35,564 nucleotides of DNA from Candidatus Cloacimonadota bacterium (GCA_002742935.1 PDON01000038.1:1-35564), one strand, 5' to 3'; counted from the first letter of the stretch, positions 16,374 to 25,942 are shown. Notes: generated by a model not told the origin, from the sequence alone. Numbers and translations: made by a program.

Positions 16374-17204
16374 ATGGTAGAGATAGGTAAAGTTAATAGT
16401 TTAAAAATAGTAAAACTTTCAGATTATGGTATCTTTCTTGATGGTGAAGAGATGGGGGAGATCCTTTTACCTAATAAGGAGACTCCTGAAACATTTATAA
16501 TTGGTGATTTTATTGATGTATTTATATCTCACGATTCAGAAGATAGGTTGGTAGCAACTGTTACAAAGCCCAAAGCTTTTAGAGATGATTTTGTATCTTT
16601 AGAGGTTGTATCTATTGATAAGAATGGTGCTTTTTTGGACTGGGGAATGAGTAAAGATCTTTTTGTTCCTTTTAGAGAGCAAAAAACTGATCTTAAAGTA
16701 GGTTGTTTTTATGTTTTTTATATCTATCTTGATGAAAAATCCAATAGATTGGTAGCAACTAGAAGGCTAAATAAATTTTTTAATGAGATTTCAGATGATT
16801 ATGAGGTTGATCAAGAGGTGGATATATTAATTTATGAAGAGACTGATATGGGTTACAAGGCTGTAATAGATAATCAGTTTTCGGGTGTTATTTATAAAAA
16901 TGAGATTTTTAAAAAAGTTTATGTTGGTATGAGCACAAAAGGTTATATAAAGAAGATAAGAGATGATAAAAAGGTTGATCTTAGTTTGCAGCCTAAGAAC
17001 TATATGATAATAGATAATCTTTCTCAGGATATTTTGGATCTTTTGGATTCTGAAGGTGGCTTTTTGAATATGAACGATAAAAGCTCTCCTGAACTTATCT
17101 ATAATAGGTTTGGAGTAAGCAAGAAGGTGTTTAAAAACTGTTTGGGTAATCTCTATAAGAAGAGGTTAATAGAGATTAAAAAAGATGGTATTTATAAAGT
17201 TTAG
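16374..17204 (+). CDS. cvfB: CvfB-like S1/winged-helix RNA-binding protein
   Basis: A 276-residue protein resembling CvfB (YitL), which has three S1-like OB folds and a C-terminal winged helix and binds RNA. Visible in order are a first OB unit (VEIGKVNSLKIVKLSDYGIF, then LLPNKETPETFIIGDFIDV), a second (SLEVVSIDKNGAFLDWGMSK followed by DLFVPFREQK), a third (QEVDILIYEETDMGYKAVID then FSGVIYKNEIF), and the winged helix (SPELIYNRFGVSKKVFKNCL to the C-terminus). Length is near the family's usual ~280-300. In Staphylococcus CvfB affects virulence and RNA turnover; here a general post-transcriptional role is inferred. GTGAGGATATA precedes the ATG. It probably shares a transcript with the gene 43 nt upstream. 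Confidence 0.9.
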   Translation: MVEIGKVNSLKIVKLSDYGIFLDGEEMGEILLPNKETPETFIIGDFIDVFISHDSEDRLVATVTKPKAFRDDFVSLEVVSIDKNGAFLDWGMSKDLFVPFREQKTDLKVGCFYVFYIYLDEKSNRLVATRRLNKFFNEISDDYEVDQEVDILIYEETDMGYKAVIDNQFSGVIYKNEIFKKVYVGMSTKGYIKKIRDDKKVDLSLQPKNYMIIDNLSQDILDLLDSEGGFLNMNDKSSPELIYNRFGVSKKVFKNCLGNLYKKRLIEIKKDGIYKV

Positions 17205-17668
17205 GAGAGTAGTAGCCTTTTTATTAGATCCTAAAATAACCTGAGTTAGGTATAACTATTTATCAAGTATTTATTGTAATAAATAGAATGTTGTATAGAG
17301 TCTACTTCCATAAGGTTCTCGAATGATGCAACTTTATCAATCAGTTTGGGAAAAGTTTATAGATTTTTATCAAAATCTATAAACTTTTTATGGCACTTCT
17401 TTTGTAGCTAAAAGAAACAGAATAGCGAGAAGATCTCTCTCCGGTCTTCCATCTTCGGTCTCCCACGATACATATTTATTACATAAGATAGATTATTATT
17501 TTTATCACGAATTCAGGTTGTTTTAAAAATAGATATTAGATACTAATTTTTTATATTACTAATCACAAAAAAATCAATTGTCATAAAATATGCACATAGA
17601 GAAAGATTGAGGAAATCTACTTAAATAGGGTAGATTTTTCCCTTTATTTATTAGAAGATTAGAGGTTT
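17205..17668. other. Intergenic region before the large T9SS cargo gene
   Basis: 464 nt without a gene. It contains the strong palindrome at 17351-17388. Around 17430-17460 it has a slightly GC-richer patch (CTCTCCGGTCTTCCATCTTC) that I could not assign. The promoter of the downstream gene should lie near 17550-17640 but is not obvious. Confidence 0.4.
17351..17388. repeat. Perfect 17-bp inverted repeat (hairpin)
   Basis: AAAAGTTTATAGATTTT at 17351-17367 and its exact reverse complement AAAATCTATAAACTTTT at 17372-17388, with a 4-nt loop TATC. The stem is AT-rich with A-runs on one side and T-runs on the other, so it could act as a bidirectional terminator for cvfB. It lies 147 nt after that stop. 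An operator or element end is also possible. Confidence 0.7.
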
Positions 17669-20600
17669 ATGATGAATAGATTGCTTTATATAATAGTTTT
17701 CGCCTTTGGATACCTTTATTCTACTCCTCCGGGTTGGGAGTTTGATGTAACGGATAACAATCATTCCTTTTTTATTTTTGTTGAATCCAATCCAAATATT
17801 GCAAACCAAGTTTTGGAGGAGGGTGATTACATAGGTGCATTTTATACAGATTTGAATGGTGTTGAAAGATGTGCCGGTTACAATATGTGGAAAGATGATG
17901 GTTCAAACTTAGGTATTACCGTTTTTGGTGATGCAAGTCAGAATCAACATAACAATCCTAATGGTCCAAACTATCTTATAAATGGCTATCAATATGGTGA
18001 AGAGATTATTTGGAAACTTTATAAAAGTTCTACAGGTGATGAATTTGTAGGAACTTCCGGTTATGTTGATCCCGTAGATTTCCCTTTTCTTTTTCTAACA
18101 AGTGAGGGAACATATGTTAATGATGGGCTCTCTCTTTTGGATAAATTAGATGCAAACGGAACAACAAATGATAAGCCTGTAATAAGTTTAGATACCCTTG
18201 TAACAGTTCAAGGTTACCCTTTTTCTCCAATAAATCTTGACCAATATGTAACTGATGATTCAACTCCTGATAATCAGATTATTTGGAGCTTTTTAGAATC
18301 TGAACATTATGAAATTTCTATAAATAATAGAATTTTGGAAGTGGTTTCAAAAGATGATAATTGGAGTGGGAGTGAGTTTGTTAAGCTTTATGCTAAAGAT
18401 TCCCATGGTTTTTATGGAGCAAAATATGTAAAAATTTCGGTTAATGAAAACCTTCCTCCTATTGTGGCAGATATTGAGGGCGAAGAGATAAGTTTTGGTT
18501 CATCATTTACTGATATAAATCTTAATAATTTTGTTACTGATGACTATACTTCTGCCTCCAATATTGAGTGGAGTATTTCAGGTAGTTCAAACTTAAATGT
18601 AGAGATTACATTTAATAATGTGGCAATAATTACACCTGTGGATAATAATTGGGAAGGTTTTGAAACTATAACTTTTACTGCAACAGATGAGGGAGGATTA
18701 AGTGATAGCGATGATGCAACCTTTAGAGTTACAAGTAATCAGGCTCCTTACGTTTCAAACTTTATCTCTCAAACAATAAATGTAGGTGATCAGTTTACTT
18801 CTATCAATTTAGATGAGCATGTTATTGATGACTCAACCCCTGACGATGAAATTAGTTGGATAGTAAGTGGAAATAGTAATTTACAAGTATCTATAAGTAG
18901 TAATAGAGTAGCTACAATAACATACCCTGAAGGTTGGAAAGGGTCTGAAACTCTTACATTTGAAGCCTTTGATTCTCAAAACCTTTCATCAAGCAGGTCT
19001 GCAACATTTACTGTTATAGATCAGCAAAATATGGCTCCCATTCTTGAAAATATTCCTGATCAGGATGTTGCTCCGGGGGAGGAGTTTCTTACAATTAATC
19101 TAGATGATTATGTTACGGATGATACTACAAGTGATGAAGATATTATTTGGAGTGTTAGTGGAAATAGTAGTCTTATAGTTGAGATAACTGATGAGAGGGT
19201 TTTGATTGTTACATATCCTGAGGGTTTTACCGGAAATGAGGTTTTAACAATAAGAGCAACCGATAAAGATAATATATCTTCTGAAGATCTTGCAACATAT
19301 GCAGTACTCAATGGAGGTAATCTTCCTCCTGTAGTTTCAAATATACCCGGAGAAACTATTACAGTTGGTGAAAGCTTTTCAATGTTTGACTTAGACGATT
19401 TTGTTGAGGATAGTAATACTCCCGATGATCAAATAGAGTGGACATTTAGTGGAAATAATCAACTTTCGGTTGTTATAGATCCTGAGAGAAGGGTTACAAT
19501 AACCCCTCCTTCAAACAGTTGGACAGGTAGTGAAACAATAACTTTTAAAGCAAAGGATAGTGAGGGTTTATACTCCTACGATGAAGCTATATTTTCGGTT
19601 GTTACTCCCGGAGGTAATGAACCTCCTTCTGTGTCCTCATTTCCTCCCCAAATTATTGGTCAAAATTATACATTTGCCAATCTATATCTGGACTACTATG
19701 TGAGTGATGATCTTACTCCGGATCAAAATATTGTGTGGAGTATTGAGGGTGGTGTTAATATTGAGGGTAAAATTACTTCCAATAGAGAGGTTGTTTTTAC
19801 TATTCTAAACAATCAATTTTTAGGGTCTGAAACATTTACACTTACCGCAACAGATGAGGGAGGTTTAACAGATTCAAACAGCTTTACTTTAACTATAGTA
19901 GAGGGTGGAAGTGGAAACGGTCCTCAATGGGGAGTAACAAATACAATAGTTTCACATACAATTTTAGTTTATGACGATGCCATTCCTGTAATAAATGGTA
20001 ATGAGATTAGCGGTAATGATTATATAGGTGTTTTTTATCAAGATGGAGATAGTTTAAGATGTGGTGGTTTCAGTAGGTGGAAAAACTCTAAATCTATAGG
20101 TATAAAGGTTTTTGGAGATATTCTCTCTACTCCTTGGAAAGAGGGTTTTGACGAGGGTGAAAAGTTTAAGATTAAGGTATGGATTGCCGATACTGAAAAT
20201 AGCTATGATGTTGAAGCTGATTACTATCCTATAGGAAATGGAATAACCTGTACAGATATGTTTCAAAGTGGTGGAATATCACGATTAAAATCTGCCGTTA
20301 ATAGTGATTCTAACAATAGACCTCCCCATGTAGCAGGTCTTAGTTCTCTAATTATAGATTTAGGATCATCTTTTGATAGTATAAACTTAGATCAACTTGT
20401 TTGTGATGATTATACTACAGATCCATTTATCAACTGGCAATTTCAATCGGAGTATTTTAATTTTGAAGTTGATGATGAGAGGTATTTAACTATTTCTCCA
20501 AAAGATTATTATTGGTCAGGATCCGAAATAGTAACATTTATAGCGAAGGATGAGGAAGGTCTTACGGGTTCTATGGAAGTTGCTTTGGAGGTTGTTGAGA

Positions 20601-22825
20601 ATGTTGAAAATCATCCTGGTTGGTCATACGTTATTACAAGTAATAATCATACAATTATGATCTTTAATGAAGTTTTTCCAAATATTGATGGTATTGAATT
20701 AACCAATGATGATTACATAGGTGTTTTCTACGATGATGACGGTGAATTAAAATGTGGTGGTTATACAAAGTGGGATGGAGAGAACACCGCTGTTTCAGCT
20801 TGGGGTGATGAGGATAGTCAAGATGATATTAAGAATGGATTTAAAGCAGGAGAGGTTTTTAAGTGGAAAGTGTGGAGAAAAGTTGATAATAAAGAGTTTG
20901 ATGTTACAGCGAGATATTGGTCTATTGGTGGAAATATTGTTTCAGAAGATAAATATATGAATAACGGATTAAGCAAGCTTTCTCAACTCTATGGCTTTAA
21001 TGGGGATTCTCCAGAATGGACAATAGAGGTAACCAATATAAAACACTCTATAATGGTTCTTTCAGGTTGTGAGGCAACTATTAATGGAAATAGCTTGGAT
21101 AATGGAGATTTTATAGGAGTTTTCTACAATGATTCAGGTGTTGATAGATGTAGTGGATATCTTAGATGGTATGATGGTTTGGATAGATTAGTAACTATCT
21201 ACGGAGATCTTCCAGAAACTACAAACAAGGAGGGTTTTATAAATGATGAGAAGTTTAAGCTTAAAATTTGGAAAAATAGTAGCAGTACTACCTATGAAGC
21301 TAAAGGGAAATTCAGAGAACCAGGTGGTGCTATAACAGCAACAGATAGATTTTTAAGTAACGGTGTTAGTGAACTCCTAAAAATCTATAATGAGGGATCT
21401 GTTAATCATGATATAGTAATAAACTATATTCTTCCTGATTTTGGTGGATATGTTTATATGATTGAAAAGGATAGTATTGATTTTGTAGTATCTGCGTTTG
21501 ATCCTGATAATAATAGCTTAAACTATGAATGGAAACTTGATAATAGTATTGTATCTAATGATAGTAGCTTTTTTTATAAAACATTGTTGGGTGATTACGG
21601 AGAGCATAAGCTAAATGTTACTATAAATGATAACGGAAAAAATAGTTTAGAATTTAATTGGGATATTTTTGTTGATGAGTTTAATTCACCACCTCAGCTT
21701 ATTACAGTTGGTGATAAGTATGTTGCTGAAAATGATTATCTCATATTTGATGTAAAAGCAGATGATTTTGAGAATGATCCTTTTGAGTACCTAATTGGGA
21801 ATGGGTTTAAATCCGGTATGAATCTAAATCCGGAAACAGGAAGATTTTCTTGGTGTCCTAACAGTGAACAGCAGGGTGTTGTATATCTTGATATTATAGC
21901 GAGGGAGATTGGTAAGGGATCTAAAATAGGTGAAATTTCCAAAAATAATAGCTTGATTGCAGATACTACAACAGTAAAAATAACTGTTTATGATGTAGTT
22001 GGAAATATTGTAACAACAAAACTTTTTCCAGGTTGGGAGGATAGTTACAATGTATCTGAAAATGATTCTATACTATTTCAGGCTGATTGTTACAATAAGC
22101 TTAACCATAACCTTTTTTATGAGTGGAAGCTCAACAATCAAGTGGTTGTAAGCGAAGAGAATAGCTATATATTTAATGCAGGTTATCAAAGTGCAGGAAC
22201 ATATAAGGTATCTGTTAGAGTTTGGGACAATGAGTATGGATCAGAAGCTTTTTCTTATGAATGGAATCTTATTGTGAATAATGTTAACAGGGCTCCTGAA
22301 ATTGAAAAATCTTATCCTTTTAATGGTAGTGGAGAAATCGTGAGTGGAAAACTATATGAGTTCTACTTAGATGCTTATGATCCTGATAATGACCGGCTTA
22401 ATTATAAATGGTACCTTGATAATTGTTTACTGGAAAGTAGAGATGAGGTATTGAATCTTAGTTTGGATAAGGGTGAGTATAGTTTAAGAGTTGATGTTAG
22501 TGATGGATTTTTAAGATCTTCAAACGAGTGGAAACTATTTGTTGTAGATGAGATCCTTCCTGTAAAAACAGAACTTGTTTCAGCTTATCCAAATCCATTT
22601 AATCCGATTACTAATATTGTTTTTACAATAGGGGAGAGTGGTAAATATGGTTTTTACATATACAATAGTAGAGGAAGATTGGTTAGAGAGATAAAAAGAG
22701 ATCTCTACCATCAAGGTAAACACACTCTTTCTTTAGACTTTAACAACTTAAATTCAGGATCCTATTTTATTCAGATGAAAGGAGAAAACAGTTTGTCTAT
22801 AAAGAAAGTACTATTACTAAAATAG
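17669..22825 (+). CDS. Large modular secreted protein with T9SS type A sorting domain
   Basis: A 1718-residue cell-surface or secreted protein. A signal peptide (MNRLLYIIVFAFGYLYS, ~1-18) takes it through Sec. The C-terminal ~85 residues (SAYPNPFNPITNIVF, ending SIKKVLLLK) are a type IX secretion sorting domain, so it should be carried over the outer membrane and anchored or released. Between them I count three module kinds. Four GDYIGVFY modules (starting near 21, 752, 983 and 1115) have H-S/T-I, GDYIGxFY, RCxGYxxW and GFxxGExF marks. Seven cadherin/Ig-like modules of ~90 residues (169-750 and ~880-980) have LDxYVxDDxTPD and WxGSExxTFxAxD marks. Four PKD/cadherin-like modules lie at about 1250-1630. 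No enzyme domain is seen, so adhesion or matrix formation is likely. AGAGG fits the second ATG (17672) slightly better. The lipoprotein gene follows 49 nt on. Confidence 0.9.
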   Translation: MMNRLLYIIVFAFGYLYSTPPGWEFDVTDNNHSFFIFVESNPNIANQVLEEGDYIGAFYTDLNGVERCAGYNMWKDDGSNLGITVFGDASQNQHNNPNGPNYLINGYQYGEEIIWKLYKSSTGDEFVGTSGYVDPVDFPFLFLTSEGTYVNDGLSLLDKLDANGTTNDKPVISLDTLVTVQGYPFSPINLDQYVTDDSTPDNQIIWSFLESEHYEISINNRILEVVSKDDNWSGSEFVKLYAKDSHGFYGAKYVKISVNENLPPIVADIEGEEISFGSSFTDINLNNFVTDDYTSASNIEWSISGSSNLNVEITFNNVAIITPVDNNWEGFETITFTATDEGGLSDSDDATFRVTSNQAPYVSNFISQTINVGDQFTSINLDEHVIDDSTPDDEISWIVSGNSNLQVSISSNRVATITYPEGWKGSETLTFEAFDSQNLSSSRSATFTVIDQQNMAPILENIPDQDVAPGEEFLTINLDDYVTDDTTSDEDIIWSVSGNSSLIVEITDERVLIVTYPEGFTGNEVLTIRATDKDNISSEDLATYAVLNGGNLPPVVSNIPGETITVGESFSMFDLDDFVEDSNTPDDQIEWTFSGNNQLSVVIDPERRVTITPPSNSWTGSETITFKAKDSEGLYSYDEAIFSVVTPGGNEPPSVSSFPPQIIGQNYTFANLYLDYYVSDDLTPDQNIVWSIEGGVNIEGKITSNREVVFTILNNQFLGSETFTLTATDEGGLTDSNSFTLTIVEGGSGNGPQWGVTNTIVSHTILVYDDAIPVINGNEISGNDYIGVFYQDGDSLRCGGFSRWKNSKSIGIKVFGDILSTPWKEGFDEGEKFKIKVWIADTENSYDVEADYYPIGNGITCTDMFQSGGISRLKSAVNSDSNNRPPHVAGLSSLIIDLGSSFDSINLDQLVCDDYTTDPFINWQFQSEYFNFEVDDERYLTISPKDYYWSGSEIVTFIAKDEEGLTGSMEVALEVVENVENHPGWSYVITSNNHTIMIFNEVFPNIDGIELTNDDYIGVFYDDDGELKCGGYTKWDGENTAVSAWGDEDSQDDIKNGFKAGEVFKWKVWRKVDNKEFDVTARYWSIGGNIVSEDKYMNNGLSKLSQLYGFNGDSPEWTIEVTNIKHSIMVLSGCEATINGNSLDNGDFIGVFYNDSGVDRCSGYLRWYDGLDRLVTIYGDLPETTNKEGFINDEKFKLKIWKNSSSTTYEAKGKFREPGGAITATDRFLSNGVSELLKIYNEGSVNHDIVINYILPDFGGYVYMIEKDSIDFVVSAFDPDNNSLNYEWKLDNSIVSNDSSFFYKTLLGDYGEHKLNVTINDNGKNSLEFNWDIFVDEFNSPPQLITVGDKYVAENDYLIFDVKADDFENDPFEYLIGNGFKSGMNLNPETGRFSWCPNSEQQGVVYLDIIAREIGKGSKIGEISKNNSLIADTTTVKITVYDVVGNIVTTKLFPGWEDSYNVSENDSILFQADCYNKLNHNLFYEWKLNNQVVVSEENSYIFNAGYQSAGTYKVSVRVWDNEYGSEAFSYEWNLIVNNVNRAPEIEKSYPFNGSGEIVSGKLYEFYLDAYDPDNDRLNYKWYLDNCLLESRDEVLNLSLDKGEYSLRVDVSDGFLRSSNEWKLFVVDEILPVKTELVSAYPNPFNPITNIVFTIGESGKYGFYIYNSRGRLVREIKRDLYHQGKHTLSLDFNNLNSGSYFIQMKGENSLSIKKVLLLK
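18173..20614 (+). repeat. Seven cadherin/Ig-like repeat modules, interrupted by one GDYIGVFY module
   Basis: Coding repeats of about 90 residues starting near protein residues 169, 264, 361, 459, 557, 655 and 882. Each opens with a PP-V-like strand, then LDxYVxDDxTPDxxIxW and closes with WxGSExxTFxAxDxxGL. Six are contiguous; the seventh follows the GDYIGVFY module that begins at 19922. The modules are divergent at the DNA level, so the expansion is old. Acidic DDxTPD motifs suggest calcium sites. Confidence 0.75.
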
Positions 22826-22874
22826 AAATAAAATTTGTTTAAAATACTTATATTTATAATTATAAAGGATTATT

Positions 22875-24347
22875 ATGAAGTACTTGAGTTTTATATTTTT
22901 ATTGGCAATAATTTCATGTGGTTGGCAAAATGAGAGTATTCCTACAATACCGGAGAGTAATAATACTCCTATTATAGAAAGTTTAACAACTTTGCATGAT
23001 TCCATATACATAGGTTACTCAACAACCATATTATGTGATGCCATTGATGCTGATGGTGATCAGCTAAACTATAAATGGATATATAATGGAGGTACTATTA
23101 GTGGAACAGGATATAAAGTGGAGTGGAATGCTCCAAATAGAGAGGGTAAGTACTCCATAAAGTGTAGAGTAGATGATGGTAAAGGCAAATCTATATCTGC
23201 AAGTGTATCCGTGTATGTTGATTTTCCTAATCCTCCAACAGCCTCTATATCATTACCCCAAAATAACTCAATATATACAAAGCCTAATCCTATTATATCT
23301 CAATTTACCTATAGTGATACTGACGGAGATGTTGATTCTCTAATGATCTTTATTGATGATAACTATTTTAGATCTTTAAAAGATGGGGAAACAGATTTGA
23401 TCATAGATTCAGAAATTTTAGAAGCAGGAGATCATACAATTTATGGAGAAGCTGTTGATAATCATGGAGCAAAGGGAAGAAGTGAAGAGATAACCTTTTT
23501 ACTAAAAAATAAGAAACTGCCAATTGATTTTATGCCTATACCAAGGGGAAGTTTTCTTATGGGAAGTGATAGTTACGAGATTAATGAGAAGCCTATTCAC
23601 TTTGTTTCACTTTCAAGAGATTTCTATATGTCAAAAACAGAAATAACAAATTCCCAGTTTGTTGATGTGATAAACTTTGCTCTTGAAAATAGTTTTATTG
23701 AAGTTCCTAATAATTTAGGTATAATAAAAAATATTGTCGGAGAATCTAAACCATTGTATAAGATTAACCATTCTCTCTATATGGAGGGGGGAGTTTTTGT
23801 TGTGAAAGCAGGTTTTGAGAATTTTCCTGTTTCAAATGTAAGCTGGTATGGGGCAGCATTTTTCTGTAATATGTTATCTCTAATGGAGGGTAAAAATACT
23901 CTATATAATCTAAGTGATTGGAGTTGTAACACCTATACGGCATCTTCTGGCGGTTACAGACTTCCCACTGAAGCTGAGTGGGAGTATTCATCTGTTATGC
24001 CTGATGGAAGACTCTATAGTTGGGGAGATTATATAGATAATAATTATTCTGTTTATGATAGTAATAGCCCTCAAGAAGTTCTTTCTAAATACCCAATGGA
24101 TAGATCTCATTTTTCACTTTCAGGTATGAATGGTAATGTGTCAGAGTGGATAAATGATGGGTATGGTAACTATCTTGATGAGGTTCAAACTAATCCTACA
24201 GGTTCAGGTAATATGAGTATAAAAGTTTTGAGAGGTGGGGATTTTAGTAGTTCAGCTATAAATATTAGAAACAGATTTAGGACATTTGGAGATAGTGAAA
24301 CATTATCAGAAAAGTATGGGTTTAGGATTGTACACTTTATACCTTAA
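22875..24347 (+). CDS. Lipoprotein with Ig-like domains and a sulfatase-modifying-factor-like domain
   Basis: A 490-residue protein with a lipoprotein signal peptide: MKYLSFIFLLAIISCG with lipobox IISC and Cys15 as the lipidated residue. Two Ig/PKD-like domains follow: about 30-115, with DADGDQLNYKW and WNAPNREGKYSIKCRV, and about 116-213, with SDTDGDVDSLMIFID. Residues ~218-490 are a formylglycine-generating-enzyme-like (SUMF1) domain: PRGSFLMGSDSYEINEKP, MSKTEITNSQFV, FPVSNVSWYGAAFFCNML, GGYRLPTEAEWEYS, GMNGNVSEW and LRGGDFSSSAINIRNRFR. The paired catalytic cysteines near the C-terminus of true FGE are absent from RGGDFSSSAINIRNRFR, so I expect a binding or structural role rather than formylglycine formation. 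AAAGGATTATT precedes the ATG. It is probably in an operon with the T9SS cargo upstream and may act on or hold it at the surface. Confidence 0.88.
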   Translation: MKYLSFIFLLAIISCGWQNESIPTIPESNNTPIIESLTTLHDSIYIGYSTTILCDAIDADGDQLNYKWIYNGGTISGTGYKVEWNAPNREGKYSIKCRVDDGKGKSISASVSVYVDFPNPPTASISLPQNNSIYTKPNPIISQFTYSDTDGDVDSLMIFIDDNYFRSLKDGETDLIIDSEILEAGDHTIYGEAVDNHGAKGRSEEITFLLKNKKLPIDFMPIPRGSFLMGSDSYEINEKPIHFVSLSRDFYMSKTEITNSQFVDVINFALENSFIEVPNNLGIIKNIVGESKPLYKINHSLYMEGGVFVVKAGFENFPVSNVSWYGAAFFCNMLSLMEGKNTLYNLSDWSCNTYTASSGGYRLPTEAEWEYSSVMPDGRLYSWGDYIDNNYSVYDSNSPQEVLSKYPMDRSHFSLSGMNGNVSEWINDGYGNYLDEVQTNPTGSGNMSIKVLRGGDFSSSAINIRNRFRTFGDSETLSEKYGFRIVHFIP

Positions 24348-24520
24348 TAGTTATTAGTTAGGCTCTGCTTTAAAGTATCTAAAACTTTAGAGATTATGGT
24401 AGTAAATTTGATTCCAAGAAGTAGAGTATACCACACATTTTCATAAAATATTTTATCTTTCATAACTATTTTTAAATTTATTGCATATCTTTAAGGATAG
24501 TTTACTATTTTGAGGAAAGT

Positions 24521-25498
24521 GTGAAATTTTATTTAATACTAATATGTTTCTCTTCTCTTATTTGTGGAACTTTTGAAGAGATAGAGTCTGAAAATATAAA
24601 AAATGGTTTAAACTCCCTTTTCAGTGAAGAGTTTAATAAGAGTATTGAGATCTTTACAGATATAAAAAACAGATACAAAGATCATCCCATTGGATATTTT
24701 GGTTTAGGATCAGTTTATAGTTCTATGGGAGATCATTATGAAAATGAGGTTCTTAGAGATAGTGCTAAAATTTTTTACAATAAGGTTATAGAGATCTCTG
24801 AAACTATGATTGATAAAGGGTCAAAAGATCCTTGGATCTATTTCTATTTGGGATCAAGTTTAAGTAATGAGGGTTTTTTTAATGGTAAAACGGGAAACTA
24901 TTTTTCTGCAATGAGTTCAATTATTTCCGGTATATCCTATTTGGAAGATCTGCTTGAAATTGATAATAGTTTCTTACCTGCAAAGTTTATAATAGGTGGA
25001 TACAGGTATTATAAAAGTGGTTTGACATCTTGGATATATGATAATAGAGAGGAGCATATAGAACTTATTAAAGAGACTGCTTACAATGAGAATCCAAGTA
25101 GATATTTTGCTGTTTCCGCTTTAATGTGGGTTTATATAGATTATGAGAATTTTAATGAAGCTGTTAAAGTTAGTGAAATTGGATTAAAGGCTTTCCCAAA
25201 CTCAAGATACTTTTTGTGGGGTAAGGGGTGTGCTTTTTTTAAAGATGAGAACTATCTTGAATCAAATAAGATCTATATTAAAATCTTAGATATGATAGAG
25301 AAAGATATATACAGAAGTAATTACAACTATTTTATGTGTTATTATAGGTTGTGCAAGGGTTTTTATGAGGTTGGAGATCTTGATAAAAGCAGATTCTATA
25401 TGAACAAATGTTTCTCTTTAGATTTTTCAGATTCTGATCTTGAAAAGATAGGGGATAGGTTTGATACAGTTTATGAAATAAGAGACCTTCTAGAGTAA
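24521..25498 (+). CDS. Exported TPR-like protein
   Basis: A 325-residue protein with a short signal peptide (MKFYLILICFSSLICG, ~1-16) and helical repeats resembling TPRs. Examples are NGLNSLFSEEFNKSIEIFTD near 30, HPIGYFGLGSVYSSMGDHYE near 55, KDPWIYFYLGSSLSNEGFF near 105, and NFNEAVKVSEIGLKAFPNSR near 207. The segment around ASSIISGISYLEDLLEIDNS and AKFIIGGYRYYKSGL is typical of uncharacterised TPR proteins that sit beside secreted-protein genes. It starts with GTG at 24521, supported by GAGGAAAGT just upstream. The Cys at 15 lacks a good lipobox, so lipidation is doubtful. The role is unknown; a periplasmic scaffold is a guess. Confidence 0.75.
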   Translation: MKFYLILICFSSLICGTFEEIESENIKNGLNSLFSEEFNKSIEIFTDIKNRYKDHPIGYFGLGSVYSSMGDHYENEVLRDSAKIFYNKVIEISETMIDKGSKDPWIYFYLGSSLSNEGFFNGKTGNYFSAMSSIISGISYLEDLLEIDNSFLPAKFIIGGYRYYKSGLTSWIYDNREEHIELIKETAYNENPSRYFAVSALMWVYIDYENFNEAVKVSEIGLKAFPNSRYFLWGKGCAFFKDENYLESNKIYIKILDMIEKDIYRSNYNYFMCYYRLCKGFYEVGDLDKSRFYMNKCFSLDFSDSDLEKIGDRFDTVYEIRDLLE

Positions 25499-25585
25499 TT
25501 TTATAAGCCTGATAATTATCATAGTTAGTAAATAATCTAACTAGTAAATTCTCTATTGTTGAATTAAAATTAAAATGAGGATATG

Positions 25586-25942
25586 ATGGCAGAGAATATT
25601 ACAAGAGATCAATTTTTAGAGAAAATTTTTGATTACACTAAAGAAAAAGAGTGGAATTTTAAAGGTGATCTACCTGTTATAATCGATTTTTATGCAGATT
25701 GGTGTGGACCTTGTAAAATGGTAGCTCCTGTTCTTGACGAGCTTTCAAAAGAGTATGAAGGTAAGATAAGGATTTTTAAGGTTGATACAGAAAAGGAGCA
25801 GGAGCTTGCAGGAGTTTTCAAAATTGCAAGTATACCTTCAATACTTTTTATTCCAAAAGAGGGTCAGCCAAGTATGTCAATGGGAGCTCTTCCTAAGGGA
25901 CAGATAGTAAAGATGATTAAAGATATATTAAAAGTAGATTAG
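25586..25942 (+). CDS. trxA: Thioredoxin
   Basis: A 118-residue thioredoxin with the redox motif WCGPC at residues 39-43 in FYADWCGPCKMVAPVLDEL. It also has the cis-proline loop IASIPSILFI and the C-terminal GALPKGQIVKMI helix. It passes electrons from thioredoxin reductase to disulfides of ribonucleotide reductase, peroxiredoxins and other cytoplasmic proteins. There is no signal peptide, so it is cytosolic despite the exported proteins upstream. Two ATGs are adjacent (25583 and 25586); the second has better spacing from GAGG. The ~10-residue N-terminal extension (MAENITRDQF) is slightly longer than E. coli TrxA. A strong terminator follows. Confidence 0.95.
   Translation: MAENITRDQFLEKIFDYTKEKEWNFKGDLPVIIDFYADWCGPCKMVAPVLDELSKEYEGKIRIFKVDTEKEQELAGVFKIASIPSILFIPKEGQPSMSMGALPKGQIVKMIKDILKVD

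Noticed and set aside
17391..17406. Sigma-54-like TGGCACTTCTTTTGTA before the T9SS cargo gene
   Set aside because: The essential -12 GC is GT and the site is about 260 nt from the start codon.
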